Origin: CAWGCA01 sp963820955
GTDB taxonomy: Bacteria; Pseudomonadota; Gammaproteobacteria; Chromatiales; Chromatiaceae
Length of the DNA stretch: 64,000 bases
Assembly (NCBI GenBank): GCA_963820955.1
Contig: CAWGCA010000045.1
Coordinates: forward strand, 1-64,000
Direction of reading: 5' to 3'
Shown: positions 21,953 through 30,926 of the stretch, in pieces
Numbering within the stretch: the stretch's first letter is position 1
How the letters are laid out: the number at the start of each line of letters is the position of its first letter
Made by a program: the position numbers and the translations under genes
Notes under the pieces: model-generated
The model's database searches: none
Told to the model about the DNA's origin: nothing
Seen by the model: the letters and a program-made list of their open reading frames with translations, nothing else

Positions 21953-22771
21953 TCATCCCCGGGAGGATTTTCCAATCTCGCCTAGCTTACGGCTATGCTT
22001 AGCCGCCATGATTACCAGCGAAACACGGCGGTTTTTTTGTCGACCGGCTTCAGTGTCGTTGCCGGCAATAGGTTGAAATTCTCCGTACCCGATCGCAGCC
22101 AATCGGTCCGGGCTCACACCCATCTTTGCAAGCAGGTGCACCACGCTGGCGGCCCGCGCCGCCGACAGTTCCCAGTTGGACGGAAAGGATACGGTTTTAA
22201 TCGGCACATTATCCGTATTTCCTTCGACCCGAATCGTATTGGGCAGGGGTTTCAGGATTCGGGCAAGGTCCCTGATTACCTTCAAGGCAGCATGGGCGAG
22301 ACCTGCACTGCCGCTCTTGAATAACATCTTGCTTTTCATCTCCACCTCGATGCCCTGATCGGTCTCGGTGACCTGCACCAGATCCTGATCGATGAACGGG
22401 CTCAGCGCACCCTTGATATCTGCGGCGATATCGGCAAGAGAGGGGGGCGCTGGCTGGCTCTGATCCGGGTCTGTCGCTTCAGGATCCTGGGCTGGATCTT
22501 CCCCATGGTTCTGATTCGGCGCCGCATACTCGCCGGCTGTCGGCTCCGTTGTACGAGCCTGCTCCCCGATCTGAATCGGGTCCAGGCTTTGTGCAGAGGT
22601 GACAAAGGCATCCGTCAAGGTATCGGAAAGCACCCGGTACTTGCCCTCATTAACTGAAGATATGGAATACATCACGACAAAGAAGGCAAACAACAAGGTA
22701 ATGAAATCGGCATAGGAAACCAGCCAGCGTTCGTGGTTCTCATGCTCCTCTTGTCTCTTTCTGCGCGCCAT
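21953..22771 (-). CDS. motD: Flagellar motor stator protein MotD (MotB family)
   Basis: The 272-aa protein has one N-terminal membrane helix with the proton-carrying aspartate (WLVSYADFITLLFAFFVVMYSIS, Asp near residue 22). A long polar linker rich in Asp, Pro and Gln follows (about residues 75-110), then a C-terminal OmpA-like peptidoglycan-binding domain (IRVEGNTDNVPI, NWELSAARAASVVHLL, GYGEFQPIAGN). The MARRKRQEEHENHERW start is typical of MotD rather than MotB. It lies 21 bp after motC, its stator partner. Confidence 0.93.
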   Translation of the reverse strand: MARRKRQEEHENHERWLVSYADFITLLFAFFVVMYSISSVNEGKYRVLSDTLTDAFVTSAQSLDPIQIGEQARTTEPTAGEYAAPNQNHGEDPAQDPEATDPDQSQPAPPSLADIAADIKGALSPFIDQDLVQVTETDQGIEVEMKSKMLFKSGSAGLAHAALKVIRDLARILKPLPNTIRVEGNTDNVPIKTVSFPSNWELSAARAASVVHLLAKMGVSPDRLAAIGYGEFQPIAGNDTEAGRQKNRRVSLVIMAAKHSRKLGEIGKSSRG

Positions 22772-22792
22772 ACCCGAATTCCTTGAGCCGTG

Positions 22793-23533
22793 TTAGTGAA
22801 GATATCCCTGTAACTTGGACTCGATATTTCTCGGATTCTCCCCCTCTGCAATAGACACAACGCCTTCTATAACCAATTCACGGTAGTGCGATTTATCCTG
22901 CGCCAGCGCCTTCATTTTACTGCCGAAAGGGAGCAAAAACAGATTGGCCAGGCCAACGCCGTAGATGGTTGCGACGAAGGCGGTCGCAATGCCGCTGCCG
23001 AGTTTGCTAGGATCGGCGAGATTCTGCATTACGTGGATCAGTCCCATCACTGCCCCGATAATGCCGATGGTCGGCGAATAGCCGCCCATGGACTCGAATA
23101 CCTTTGCCGCCTGTAAGTCAAGATGCTCCTGGCTGTCGAGTTCCACCTCTAGGATACTGCGAATCACCTCAGGTTCACTTCCGTCCACCAGCAGTTGCAT
23201 CCCCTTACGGATGAAAAGGTCAGGCTCTTTTTCAGCGATCGACTCAAGACCCAGCAACCCTTCCTTGCGCGCCACGTTGCTCCAACCGACCAGCTTCTTT
23301 ATGGCTGGATCGACCTGGTATTTCGGAGGAATGAACACACCACTGGCCAACCGCAGTGAGTGCACGAATATGGTGAGCGGTGTCTGCAACAGGATCGCAC
23401 CCAGGGTACCACCAAACACGATTACCAGTGCCGGCCCGTTAAGCAGGGCATCGATATGACCACCCTCGAGGGCATTGCCGCCAATGATAGCGGCCAAAGC
23501 GATAATAACCCCCAAGATGCTCAAGACATCCAT
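22793..23533 (-). CDS. motC: Flagellar motor stator protein MotC (MotA family)
   Basis: The start MDVLSILGVIIALAAIIGGNALEGG (246 aa) follows the cheB stop by one base (TGAAATG), so translation is likely coupled. Four membrane helices with a large cytoplasmic loop fit the MotA/PomA fold. The proline-containing third and fourth helices (MGGYSPTIGIIGAVMGLIHVM, GIATAFVATIYGVGLANLFLLP) are clear. MotC and MotD form the second stator set in Pseudomonas-type motors. No motAB is in the window. Confidence 0.93.
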   Translation of the reverse strand: MDVLSILGVIIALAAIIGGNALEGGHIDALLNGPALVIVFGGTLGAILLQTPLTIFVHSLRLASGVFIPPKYQVDPAIKKLVGWSNVARKEGLLGLESIAEKEPDLFIRKGMQLLVDGSEPEVIRSILEVELDSQEHLDLQAAKVFESMGGYSPTIGIIGAVMGLIHVMQNLADPSKLGSGIATAFVATIYGVGLANLFLLPFGSKMKALAQDKSHYRELVIEGVVSIAEGENPRNIESKLQGYLH

Positions 23534-23534
23534 T

Positions 23535-24575
23535 TCAACCAAACCTCACGAGCATAGGACCAATCTCCTCGAGCGGCAGCACGCGGTCTGACAGGCCGGC
23601 CTTCTCCACCGCCTGGGGCATGCCGTAGACGATGCAACTGGCCTCGTCCTGAGACCATACGGTCGAGCCTCCCTCCTTGAGCAGGCGCGCTGCCTGCCTG
23701 CCGTCACTGCCCATTCCAGTCAAAACAACAGCCAGCACCCCTTCCGGGTAGATCCGCGCCGCTGACCCGAGACTGATATCCACACTGGGTTTGTAGGTCT
23801 GCCCAGTGGCGCTTTCCTTGATCCGGATTACAGCGTTGCTCCCTCGGCGGTCGAGGATCATCTGCTTGCCCCCGGGGGCAAGATAGGCGCAGCCTGGATG
23901 CAGTTCATCCCCATCCGCAGCCTCTTTAACCGTGATTCGACATTGAGAGTTTAAGCGTTCAGCATAGGCCGGAGTAAAACTCGCCGGCATGTGCACGACC
24001 AGCAGAATGGGTAGAGAAAAGTTACCTGGCAGGGTGGAAAGAAGCGTCTGAATAGCAATCGGCCCACCTGTGGAAGCACCGATCGCAACCAGTTTGTACT
24101 CTCCCCTGCTAGCGGATGCCCTTTCCCTCCCGTGTTGAAGAAAAGGCTGCTGGGCGTTTCTGCACAAGCCCTTCTTTCGCCCGAGAAGGAGTACCCGCCG
24201 GGACAGTACCTGGGCCACAGAATCCGTTCCATTGCTGCCACCATCGAACTGCTTGGGCAAAAAATCCACGGCGCCCGCTTCCAGGGCATCCAGTGTCGCC
24301 CGAGCACCCTCGCGGGTGAGAGAAGAAAACATGATGATTGGAGTCGGAGCCATCAACATGATGCGTTTTACCGCGCTGATGCCATCCATCACCGGCATCT
24401 CCACATCCATGGTAATGATGTCCGGCTTGAGCCGTTGGGCCTCTTTTACCGCAGCGAGACCGTCAGCGGCCGTTCCGATCACTTCGATGCCTGGATCCTG
24501 GTTGAGAAAATCCGATATGCGCCGCCGAAAAAAGGCAGAGTCATCTACGACTAGAACACGCACCCTGGAATTCAC
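23535..24575 (-). CDS. cheB: Chemotaxis methylesterase/glutamine deamidase CheB
   Basis: CheB removes receptor methyl groups when phosphorylated by CheA. The 346-aa protein has an N-terminal receiver domain (VLVVDDSAFFRR, ITMDVEMPVMDG with the phospho-accepting Asp near residue 56) and a C-terminal methylesterase with the catalytic Ser in IGASTGGPIAIQ, His in VVHMPASFT and Asp in TGMGSDGRQAA. The linker is slightly short. It lies 40 bp downstream of the reconstructed cheA stop and abuts motC. No cheR is in the window. Confidence 0.95.
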   Translation of the reverse strand: MNSRVRVLVVDDSAFFRRRISDFLNQDPGIEVIGTAADGLAAVKEAQRLKPDIITMDVEMPVMDGISAVKRIMLMAPTPIIMFSSLTREGARATLDALEAGAVDFLPKQFDGGSNGTDSVAQVLSRRVLLLGRKKGLCRNAQQPFLQHGRERASASRGEYKLVAIGASTGGPIAIQTLLSTLPGNFSLPILLVVHMPASFTPAYAERLNSQCRITVKEAADGDELHPGCAYLAPGGKQMILDRRGSNAVIRIKESATGQTYKPSVDISLGSAARIYPEGVLAVVLTGMGSDGRQAARLLKEGGSTVWSQDEASCIVYGMPQAVEKAGLSDRVLPLEEIGPMLVRFG

Positions 24576-24615
24576 CTTTTCATACTCAGCTGTTCGTTGT
24601 AAATCCCATACGTCA

Positions 24616-26553
24616 TCAATGCCTGTGGGCGTATTTGCGTATCAGGCCCGGAACGTCGAGTATCAACGCAATATTTCCATCGCCGGTTATGGTTGCACCC
24701 GCCATACCGTCCAATCCCTGCAGCAGCGCACCCAGCGGCTTGATCACCACCTCCTCCTGTCCGATGAGAAAGTCCACCACCAGCCCAACCTGACGTCCGC
24801 CGGCATTGACTATGACGACATGGCCCGTGGTTTCGATATCCCTTTGCCTATCCGGGTGGACTCAACCAGCTTCGCAGGTAGAACAATGGCAGGGCGCGTC
24901 CCTTACCATCAGCGTCAACTGCCCGTCCACCACATTGGTGCGTTCCAGGTCGAGATTGAATATCTCCACCACACTGGCCAACGGCAAAGCAAAGGGCTGT
25001 TCGCCCAAAACCACCATCAAGGTCGGAAGTATAGCTAGCGTAAGGGGCAGCTTAATGATGATCTTGCTGCCCTTGCCTGACTCGGAGTCTATCTCTACCG
25101 TTCCGTTCATCTGGGCAATGCGTGTCTTCACCACATCCATACCCACACCACGCCCCGATACATCTGACACCTCGGTCTTGGTTGAGAACCCCGGGTGAAA
25201 AATCAGGTTATAGCACTCTTTCTCGGTCAGGCGAGCGGCCAACACCTCATCCATCATGCCCTTTTCCACTGCCTTGCGGCGCAGTACGTCGGCGTCCATA
25301 CCCTTTCCATCATCGGCAATAGACAGCAGGATGTGATCACCCTCCTGGGCAGCGGAGAGAATAACCTTGCCCCGTCTTGATTTGCCGACTCGCTCCCTTT
25401 GATCCGACTGTTCGATGCCGTGGTCCACTGCGTTACGCACCAGGTGTACCATGGGATCGGCCAAGGCCTCGACTAGGTTCTTATCCAGATCGGTATCTTC
25501 ACCGAACATTTCCAGATCGATCTCCTTACCCAAACTGCGCGCCAGGTCACGCACCACCCGGGGGAAACGACCGAACACCTTTTTGACCGGCTGCATCCTT
25601 GTTTTCATCACCGAATTCTGCAGATCCGATGTGACCACATCCAGATTGGCCACCGCATTGGCCACTTCTTCATCCCCCAGTCTGGCCTTCAATGTGGCCA
25701 GCCGGTTTCGGACCAGCACCAACTCTCCCACCATATTCATGATGTCGTCGAGCCGGGCCGTATCCACTCGCACCGTCGTCTCCGCAGTGGAGGAACGCTT
25801 TTTCCCGGATTCGTTTTTTGCGGCAACCCCTTTGACCGCCCCCGCTGAGGGGACCTGCTGCTCGGGTATTCTGTTGGACACGGCCACCTGTCTGCTATCC
25901 TCATCCTGAGAAACAACCCCCTGCGCTTCCGCTGCTGACGAAGACCCATTTTCATCAGTTCCCGGTACCGGGACACCTCCGAATTTTCCGCTGCCGTGAA
26001 GTTCGTCCAGCAATGCCTCGAACTCCGCCTCGGTAATCTCTTCGTCCTCCTGAGGAATTGGGTTGGACTCGATGCCCACGAGGCCCTCCGTCGCGCTGGC
26101 AGAACCATCGGTTTCAGGATCAACTTTGGCAGTGACAACGTCCCTACCCTCGCTGTCTTGCTCCACCGGTTCGTTCAGCTGCTGCAGGGCATCCAGCAGC
26201 TCCAGATCTGCCGGCGCAGGCTCATCTCCCGACTGTACCCGCTGGAACATTTCGTTCAGCACATCCAGAACCCGCAGCACTATATCCATCAGCCGGGCAT
26301 CCACCTGGCGCTTTCCCTGACGCAGAAGATTGAAGACATCCTCCGCCCGATGGCAGATCTCTACCAGCGCCGCAATATTGAGAAAACCTGCTCCGCCCTT
26401 GATTGTGTGAAATCCGCGGAAAACGGCATTTAACAGATCGTAGTCATCTGGCTGCTGCTCCAGTTCCACCAACTGCTGGTTCAATTGCTCCAGGATCTCT
26501 CCGGCCTCAACCAAGAAATCCTGCAGTATTTCGTCATTCAGATCGATGGTCAT
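24616..26553 (-). pseudogene. cheA: Chemotaxis histidine kinase CheA, broken near the 3' end by a -1/+1 indel pair
   Basis: CheA phosphorylates CheY and CheB. The open frame from 26553 runs 563 codons and stops at 24862 inside the final CheW-like domain. It contains an Hpt domain with HTIKGGAGF (phospho-His near residue 50), a dimerisation region, and the HATPase boxes HLVRNAVDHGIE and ISDDGKGMD-type ADDGKGMD. After VVDGQLTLMVRD the expected RALPLFYLRSWLSPP is found one frame over. From about 24855 the original frame resumes with DRQRDIETTGHVVIVNAGG and runs to a stop at 24616. One base appears missing near 24897 and one extra in the GGG at 24854-24856. Repaired length is about 645 aa. It may be a sequence error or true inactivation. 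Confidence 0.85.
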
Positions 26554-26568
26554 AGCCTAGCCATTGCC

Positions 26569-26835
26569 AGGGCCTGTTAACACTATACGGATGCCCAGCG
26601 TTGGCCCTCCAATGAGGCCAGACCAGGCGCGCAGAGCGCAGTTTGGTGACCCAAATAAGCGATGCGCAACGCCGTACGGGCTCATTGGAGGGCCAACCCG
26701 TAGGGACGGGGCCATTTTCCCCATGACTGCGTTGCACTTTTACTTGTGTACGGCAGGTACACGGCGCTCAGTGCGCCTGGTCCTGCGAAAAAATGGCCTC
26801 CGTCGATGGATATCCGCATAGTGTTTACAGGCCCT
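26569..26835. mobile_element. MITE-like element between cheA and cheZ
   Basis: Ends at 26569-26592 and 26812-26835 are inverted copies, identical at 22 of 24 positions, starting AGGGCCTGT. Inside, a perfect 17-bp inverted repeat (GTTGGCCCTCCAATGAG) lies at 26600-26616 and 26681-26697. It carries no transposase-sized frame. The element fills almost all of the cheZ-cheA gap, and its right end provides the last two bases of the cheZ stop codon. No target duplication is obvious. Confidence 0.75.
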
Positions 26836-27565
26836 AAAACCCGAGGCTGGAGAGAAGTTGATCGACATCGTCCTGACCATCGACCACGTCACCCTGATCC
26901 AGACCGGAGATGACCGGCCCTTCCAGCTTCGTACGATCAGGTTTCTGCTCCTGCCCCCCGAATCCCGAAATACATACCAGCTGAACCAGTTTTTCTTCCA
27001 GATCCTGTATCAGCGCAATAACCTGCCGAATAACCTGCCCGGTCAGGTCCTGAAAATCCTGCGCCATCAAGACTTCCGACAACCTGCCATGAAGCTGCCC
27101 TGAATAGTCACCGGCCATCAGCAGAAAACCGCTGAGTTCGCTGCTCAGCGACTGAAACTCCTCTGCCGAGACTTCACGTTCCTGCAGACACCGCCAATCC
27201 CTGGCCAGTATTCCCGCCCGCGCGCCCAGCTCATCGGCCAGCGGCAGACTGGCTTCCACTGCATTGAGAGTGGCGTTGGCAGACTGCTCCGTCATGGAGA
27301 TGACATAGTTCAGTCTTTTGCCGGCATCGGGTATCTCGTGCTCGGCCATCTCGGGGATTCGAGAATCGACCAGAAATCCTTCGATCGAATCGTGCAGCTC
27401 CCGCGTCAGGCGGCCGACCTCCTGGAACAGACCGCGATCCTTGCTGCTGGCAAGTTCACTCAGGATCCGGGTTGCTTCTTGCTCGTTACCATCTTCCAGT
27501 TGATCCACCAGCGCTCTCGCCAACTCCAGGCGTTCACTGTTATTCATCTGCTCAGTCACTGGCAT
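26834..27565 (-). CDS. cheZ: Protein phosphatase CheZ
   Basis: CheZ dephosphorylates CheY-P to end the motor signal. The 243-aa protein is mostly helical. The central segment LMAQDFQDLTGQVIRQVIALIQDLEEKLVQL contains the DxxxQ catalytic motif (Asp and Gln near residues 170-175). The C-terminal DDVDQLLSSLGF is the amphipathic peptide that docks on CheY-P. Slightly longer than E. coli CheZ (214 aa) but typical for pseudomonad-type clusters. The stop codon TAG overlaps the end of a MITE-like element. Starts at MPVTEQM or the Met six codons later are both possible. Confidence 0.93.
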   Translation of the reverse strand: MPVTEQMNNSERLELARALVDQLEDGNEQEATRILSELASSKDRGLFQEVGRLTRELHDSIEGFLVDSRIPEMAEHEIPDAGKRLNYVISMTEQSANATLNAVEASLPLADELGARAGILARDWRCLQEREVSAEEFQSLSSELSGFLLMAGDYSGQLHGRLSEVLMAQDFQDLTGQVIRQVIALIQDLEEKLVQLVCISGFGGQEQKPDRTKLEGPVISGLDQGDVVDGQDDVDQLLSSLGF

Positions 27566-27583
27566 TCCAGGGCCACACTCGGA

Positions 27584-27970
27584 TCAGGCCTCGACGCGTT
27601 CGAAAATTTTGTTGATCTTCTCTTCCAGGGTTCCGGCAGTAAAAGGCTTTACCACATAGCCGTTCACACCGGCCTGCGCTGCCTCGATGATCTGGTCCCG
27701 CTTTGATTCCGCGGTTACCATCAGTACCGGGAGTTTGGATAGCTTGGGGTCGGAACGAACCGCTTTGAGCAGATCAAGGCCTGTCATTCCTGGCATATTC
27801 CAGTCGGTAATCAGAAAATCGAAATTGCCCGCTTGCAACATCGGGAGCCCACTGTTCCCGTCATCGGCCTCTTTGGTGTTGGTAAAACCAAGATCCCGCA
27901 GCAGATTCTTGATAATGCGCCGCATGGTGGCGAAATCGTCTACCACGAGAATCTTCATATTCTTGTCCAA
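27584..27970 (-). CDS. cheY: Chemotaxis response regulator CheY
   Basis: A single receiver domain of 128 aa. The acidic pocket is KILVVDDFATMRR; the phospho-accepting Asp lies in FDFLITDWNMPGMTGLDLL near residue 59; Thr in LMVTAES and Lys in GYVVKPFTAGTLEEK complete the active site. It acts on the flagellar switch FliM. It lies 18 bp upstream of cheZ and 48 bp downstream of fliA. The sequence after NLLRDLGF matches CheY of polar flagellar clusters closely. Confidence 0.97.
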   Translation of the reverse strand: MDKNMKILVVDDFATMRRIIKNLLRDLGFTNTKEADDGNSGLPMLQAGNFDFLITDWNMPGMTGLDLLKAVRSDPKLSKLPVLMVTAESKRDQIIEAAQAGVNGYVVKPFTAGTLEEKINKIFERVEA

Positions 27971-28018
27971 GGCAACCTCCAGAATACGATGCCCTTGTTC
28001 AATCGCAACGCCGCCGCG

Positions 28019-28759
28019 TCATAGTTGTTCGCTGTCGGCCAGCCATTCGGAGAGACGAGATCTCAATCGCAGAGTGGCTTGACTGTGGATCTGACACACC
28101 CGGGATTCACTTACCCCCAGCACCTGCCCAATCTCCCGCAGGTTCAACTCCTCGTCGTAGTAGAGCGCGATAACAAGTCGCTCCCGATCGGGTAAACCCG
28201 AAATAGAATCGGCGAGGGCGCGCTTGAAAGCATCCCGCTGCATACCTTCGAAAGGCCCACTGATGGCCCCATCGGTGCGATCCTGGGGCAGTTCCCCCAC
28301 CATCTGCAGATCCTCGAGGCTGAAGATACGACAGCCAGAGGTGTCCTGCAGGATGCGGTGGTAATCTTCCAGGGACATATCGAGCAGTTCTGCCACTTCC
28401 ATGTCTCTCGCATCACGGCCCTGCTCATTCTCGATCTCCCGCATGGCCTCCGCCACCATCCGTGCCTTGCGATGAACCGACCTGGGAGTCCAGTCGCTGC
28501 GCCTGATCTCATCCAACATCGCACCCCGGATGCGTATGCCGGCATAGGTTTCGAAACTGGCACCCTGGCTCGGATCGTAATTCCGACTCGCTTCCAACAG
28601 ACCAATCATCCCGGCTTGAATCAAGTCATCCGCCTGAACGTTCGGCGGTAACCGGTTCATCAGATGATAAGCAATCCGCTTGACCAGTGGCGCATGCTGG
28701 ATGACCAGCGCATCGGAATCCTGTTCCTGTACGGCTGTGTAGGTCGCTAATCCATTCAC
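28019..28759 (-). CDS. fliA: Flagellar sigma factor FliA (sigma-28)
   Basis: FliA directs RNA polymerase to late flagellar and chemotaxis promoters. The 246-aa protein has region 2 (VKRIAYHLMNRLPPNVQADDLIQAGMIGLLEASRNYDPSQGASFETYAGIRIRGAMLDEIR), region 3, and region 4 with LPDRERLVIALYYDEELNLREIGQVLGVSESRVCQIHSQA. Its start overlaps the flhG stop by 4 bp. I looked for sigma-28 promoters ahead of cheW and motC and saw no convincing match. Confidence 0.97.
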   Translation of the reverse strand: MNGLATYTAVQEQDSDALVIQHAPLVKRIAYHLMNRLPPNVQADDLIQAGMIGLLEASRNYDPSQGASFETYAGIRIRGAMLDEIRRSDWTPRSVHRKARMVAEAMREIENEQGRDARDMEVAELLDMSLEDYHRILQDTSGCRIFSLEDLQMVGELPQDRTDGAISGPFEGMQRDAFKRALADSISGLPDRERLVIALYYDEELNLREIGQVLGVSESRVCQIHSQATLRLRSRLSEWLADSEQL

Positions 28760-29640
28760 CTTCCTATCCCCCCCTGACTTGAAAATTGAATAAGCCGTTC
28801 GACGAAGAATTGAAGGTGACCACCGACTCCCTCAGGCACAGGCCAATTGTCGGCCTTCTTCGCCAGATTCTTGAATGTCTGTGCGGCTCGGCTGCGCGGA
28901 AAGGCATGCACCACCGGTTTCTGTGACTTCACCGCCTTACGTAGATTGTCGTCATACGGAATACTGCCCATGAAACTGAGCATCACGTCCAGGTAGCGAT
29001 CCGTTACCCGGCACATCTTTTTGTAAAGATCTCTTCCCTCCTGGGCACCACGGGCCATATTGGAGAGAATGCGGAAACGGTCTACCCCGTATTCCCGATT
29101 CAACAGCTTGATCAATGCATAGGCATCGGTAATTGAGGCGGGTTCGTCGCAGACAACGACCACGACCTCCTGGGCGGCTCGGCTGAAACTGACCACAGAG
29201 TCGGAGATTCCAGCAGCCGTATCCACAATCATTACATCCAGAGCGGTTCCCACATCACTGAACGCTCGGATCAAGCCGGCATGTTCCGCCTCGCTCAGTT
29301 CCGCCATCTGCTGAATCCCGGAGGCCGCCGGAGCTATCTGAATTCCGGATGGCCCCTCGATCAACACCTCCTCCAGGGTCCGCTCGCCACGCAGCACATG
29401 AGAGAGGTCAAAGTCCGGATGCAACCCCAATACCACGTCAATATTTGCAAGGCCCAGATCGGCATCAAGCAACATCACTCGCTTTCCCTGATCGGCCATG
29501 GCAACCGCCAGGTTTATTGAAACATTGGTCTTGCCGACACCGCCTTTACCGCCGGTCACGGCGATGACCCTTACCGGCTGGGGTGAAACCATACGCCGCA
29601 AACCAGCCGCCTGGTCTATTGATGTCTCAACCATTAGCAT
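28756..29640 (-). CDS. flhG: Flagellar number regulator FlhG (FleN)
   Basis: A MinD/ParA-type ATPase of 294 aa that limits flagellar number at the pole and, in pseudomonads, antagonises the master regulator FleQ. The deviant Walker A is VTGGKGGVGKTNVSINLA, with MLLDADLGLANIDVVLG as the switch/Walker B-like segment and VMIVDTAAGISDSVV further on. An N-terminal extension (about 20 residues, IDQAAGLRRM) is the region that in this family activates FlhF GTPase. It overlaps flhF by 14 bp and fliA by 4 bp. Confidence 0.95.
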   Translation of the reverse strand: MLMVETSIDQAAGLRRMVSPQPVRVIAVTGGKGGVGKTNVSINLAVAMADQGKRVMLLDADLGLANIDVVLGLHPDFDLSHVLRGERTLEEVLIEGPSGIQIAPAASGIQQMAELSEAEHAGLIRAFSDVGTALDVMIVDTAAGISDSVVSFSRAAQEVVVVVCDEPASITDAYALIKLLNREYGVDRFRILSNMARGAQEGRDLYKKMCRVTDRYLDVMLSFMGSIPYDDNLRKAVKSQKPVVHAFPRSRAAQTFKNLAKKADNWPVPEGVGGHLQFFVERLIQFSSQGGIGR

Positions 29641-30853
29641 CTGCTCTCATACCTCCCAGTGCCAATGCCAAATACTCATCGTTGTACTCGGCGCTCGTCT
29701 GCTCTCCCAATGCCACCGCACGGCTGATCAGAGTATGTGCCCTGGCCAGATGAATATCCTCGGGGACCTTCTGCCCGTCGGTAAAAAATGCAAGAGGTAG
29801 TCCGCTGTGGATAAGCGCTGATAGTGATCCACCCAGTAGCGCGGATTCATCGACCTTGGTCAGGATGCAGCCATCAGGACCGGTGACGCCAAATGCCTTG
29901 ATGGCCTGCTCCAGGGCTGACTGCTGAGTAGTGGCGGAAAGGGTCAGCAGACTGCGCACCTTTCGATTGCCCGCACGCAGCAGCGACAACTGTTCGCTCA
30001 GGCGGACATCACGCTGGCTCATACCGGCGGTGTCCACCAGCACCAGACGTTTGTCCGTCAATGCATTCAGGGTAACGCCCAACTCTTCGCAGGAGGAGGC
30101 ACAACGTACCGGCACATCCAGGATACGGGCATAACTGTTGAGCTGTTCCCGGGCACCAATGCGATAACCATCGGTTGAAACCAGGGCTAGCTGCCTGGGG
30201 CCGTGGCGCAGTACAAAGCGAGCTGCCAGTTTGGCAATGGAAGTCGTCTTGCCGACACCGGTGGGACCTACCAGGGCCACCACACCACCCTCGTCCAACA
30301 GACTGTCCCCTTGCAGCGGCAGGTCGCTGGCCAGAAAATAGAGCGCCTTGCGCCAGGCCTGGTCAAGATCAGCCGCATCCTCGACCCGGTCTACCAACTG
30401 GCGACAGATATCCGGGCTCAAACCCAGTGCCATCAAGCGGCGCAACAGTTCCTGGGATTGAGGGCGTCGAGCCCCCATTTCGTGCCATGTGAGTTCAGAG
30501 AGTTGGTTTTCCATCATCCGGCGCAGGGCCTGCATTTCATGGCGCATTTCCACCAGCACCGGATCCTGACTCCACTCGACCCGTGCCACCGGTACCTGGT
30601 CTTGCGCAATATTAGGCAGTGAAGTTTTCGACAACGCCTGCTCATCGACTGGCATGAACGACGACCCTGCCATCGGCGTCTCTGCCGCTCTGGAGGCGGA
30701 AAACGCCGCTTCGTCATAGTCCATGGCGGCAACCAGCTCTACCCCCCCATCGACACTTTTGTTCGACAGGATGACGGCATCTGAACCCAGGGACTCCCGC
30801 ACCTGACGTAGTGCTTGACGGATATCACTTGCAAAAAAACGTTTAATCTTCAT
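29627..30853 (-). CDS. flhF: Flagellar biosynthesis GTPase FlhF
   Basis: An SRP-family GTPase that places the first flagellar components at the pole. The 408-aa protein has an N-terminal basic region MKIKRFFASDIRQALRQVRESLGSDAVILS, a variable middle, and the NG domain: G1 VGPTGVGKTTSIAKLAA near residue 195, STDGYRIGAREQL, G3 LVDTAGMSQRD, and ILTKVDES as G4. It lies downstream of flhA with a 73-bp gap and overlaps flhG. The flhF-flhG pair indicates polar flagellation. Confidence 0.95.
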   Translation of the reverse strand: MKIKRFFASDIRQALRQVRESLGSDAVILSNKSVDGGVELVAAMDYDEAAFSASRAAETPMAGSSFMPVDEQALSKTSLPNIAQDQVPVARVEWSQDPVLVEMRHEMQALRRMMENQLSELTWHEMGARRPQSQELLRRLMALGLSPDICRQLVDRVEDAADLDQAWRKALYFLASDLPLQGDSLLDEGGVVALVGPTGVGKTTSIAKLAARFVLRHGPRQLALVSTDGYRIGAREQLNSYARILDVPVRCASSCEELGVTLNALTDKRLVLVDTAGMSQRDVRLSEQLSLLRAGNRKVRSLLTLSATTQQSALEQAIKAFGVTGPDGCILTKVDESALLGGSLSALIHSGLPLAFFTDGQKVPEDIHLARAHTLISRAVALGEQTSAEYNDEYLALALGGMRADANG

Positions 30854-30926
30854 ATCCAGCGTTCCCTGAAGTCAGCCTCTGGTCCGGATCAGCCACCCGC
30901 TCCTTACCGATCCTGTGCTGACTACA

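Noticed and set aside
24862..24864. TGA in cheA read as selenocysteine
   Set aside because: Sequence on both sides of the TGA shows a frame change; the correct peptide is found in the neighbouring frame, and CheA needs no selenocysteine.
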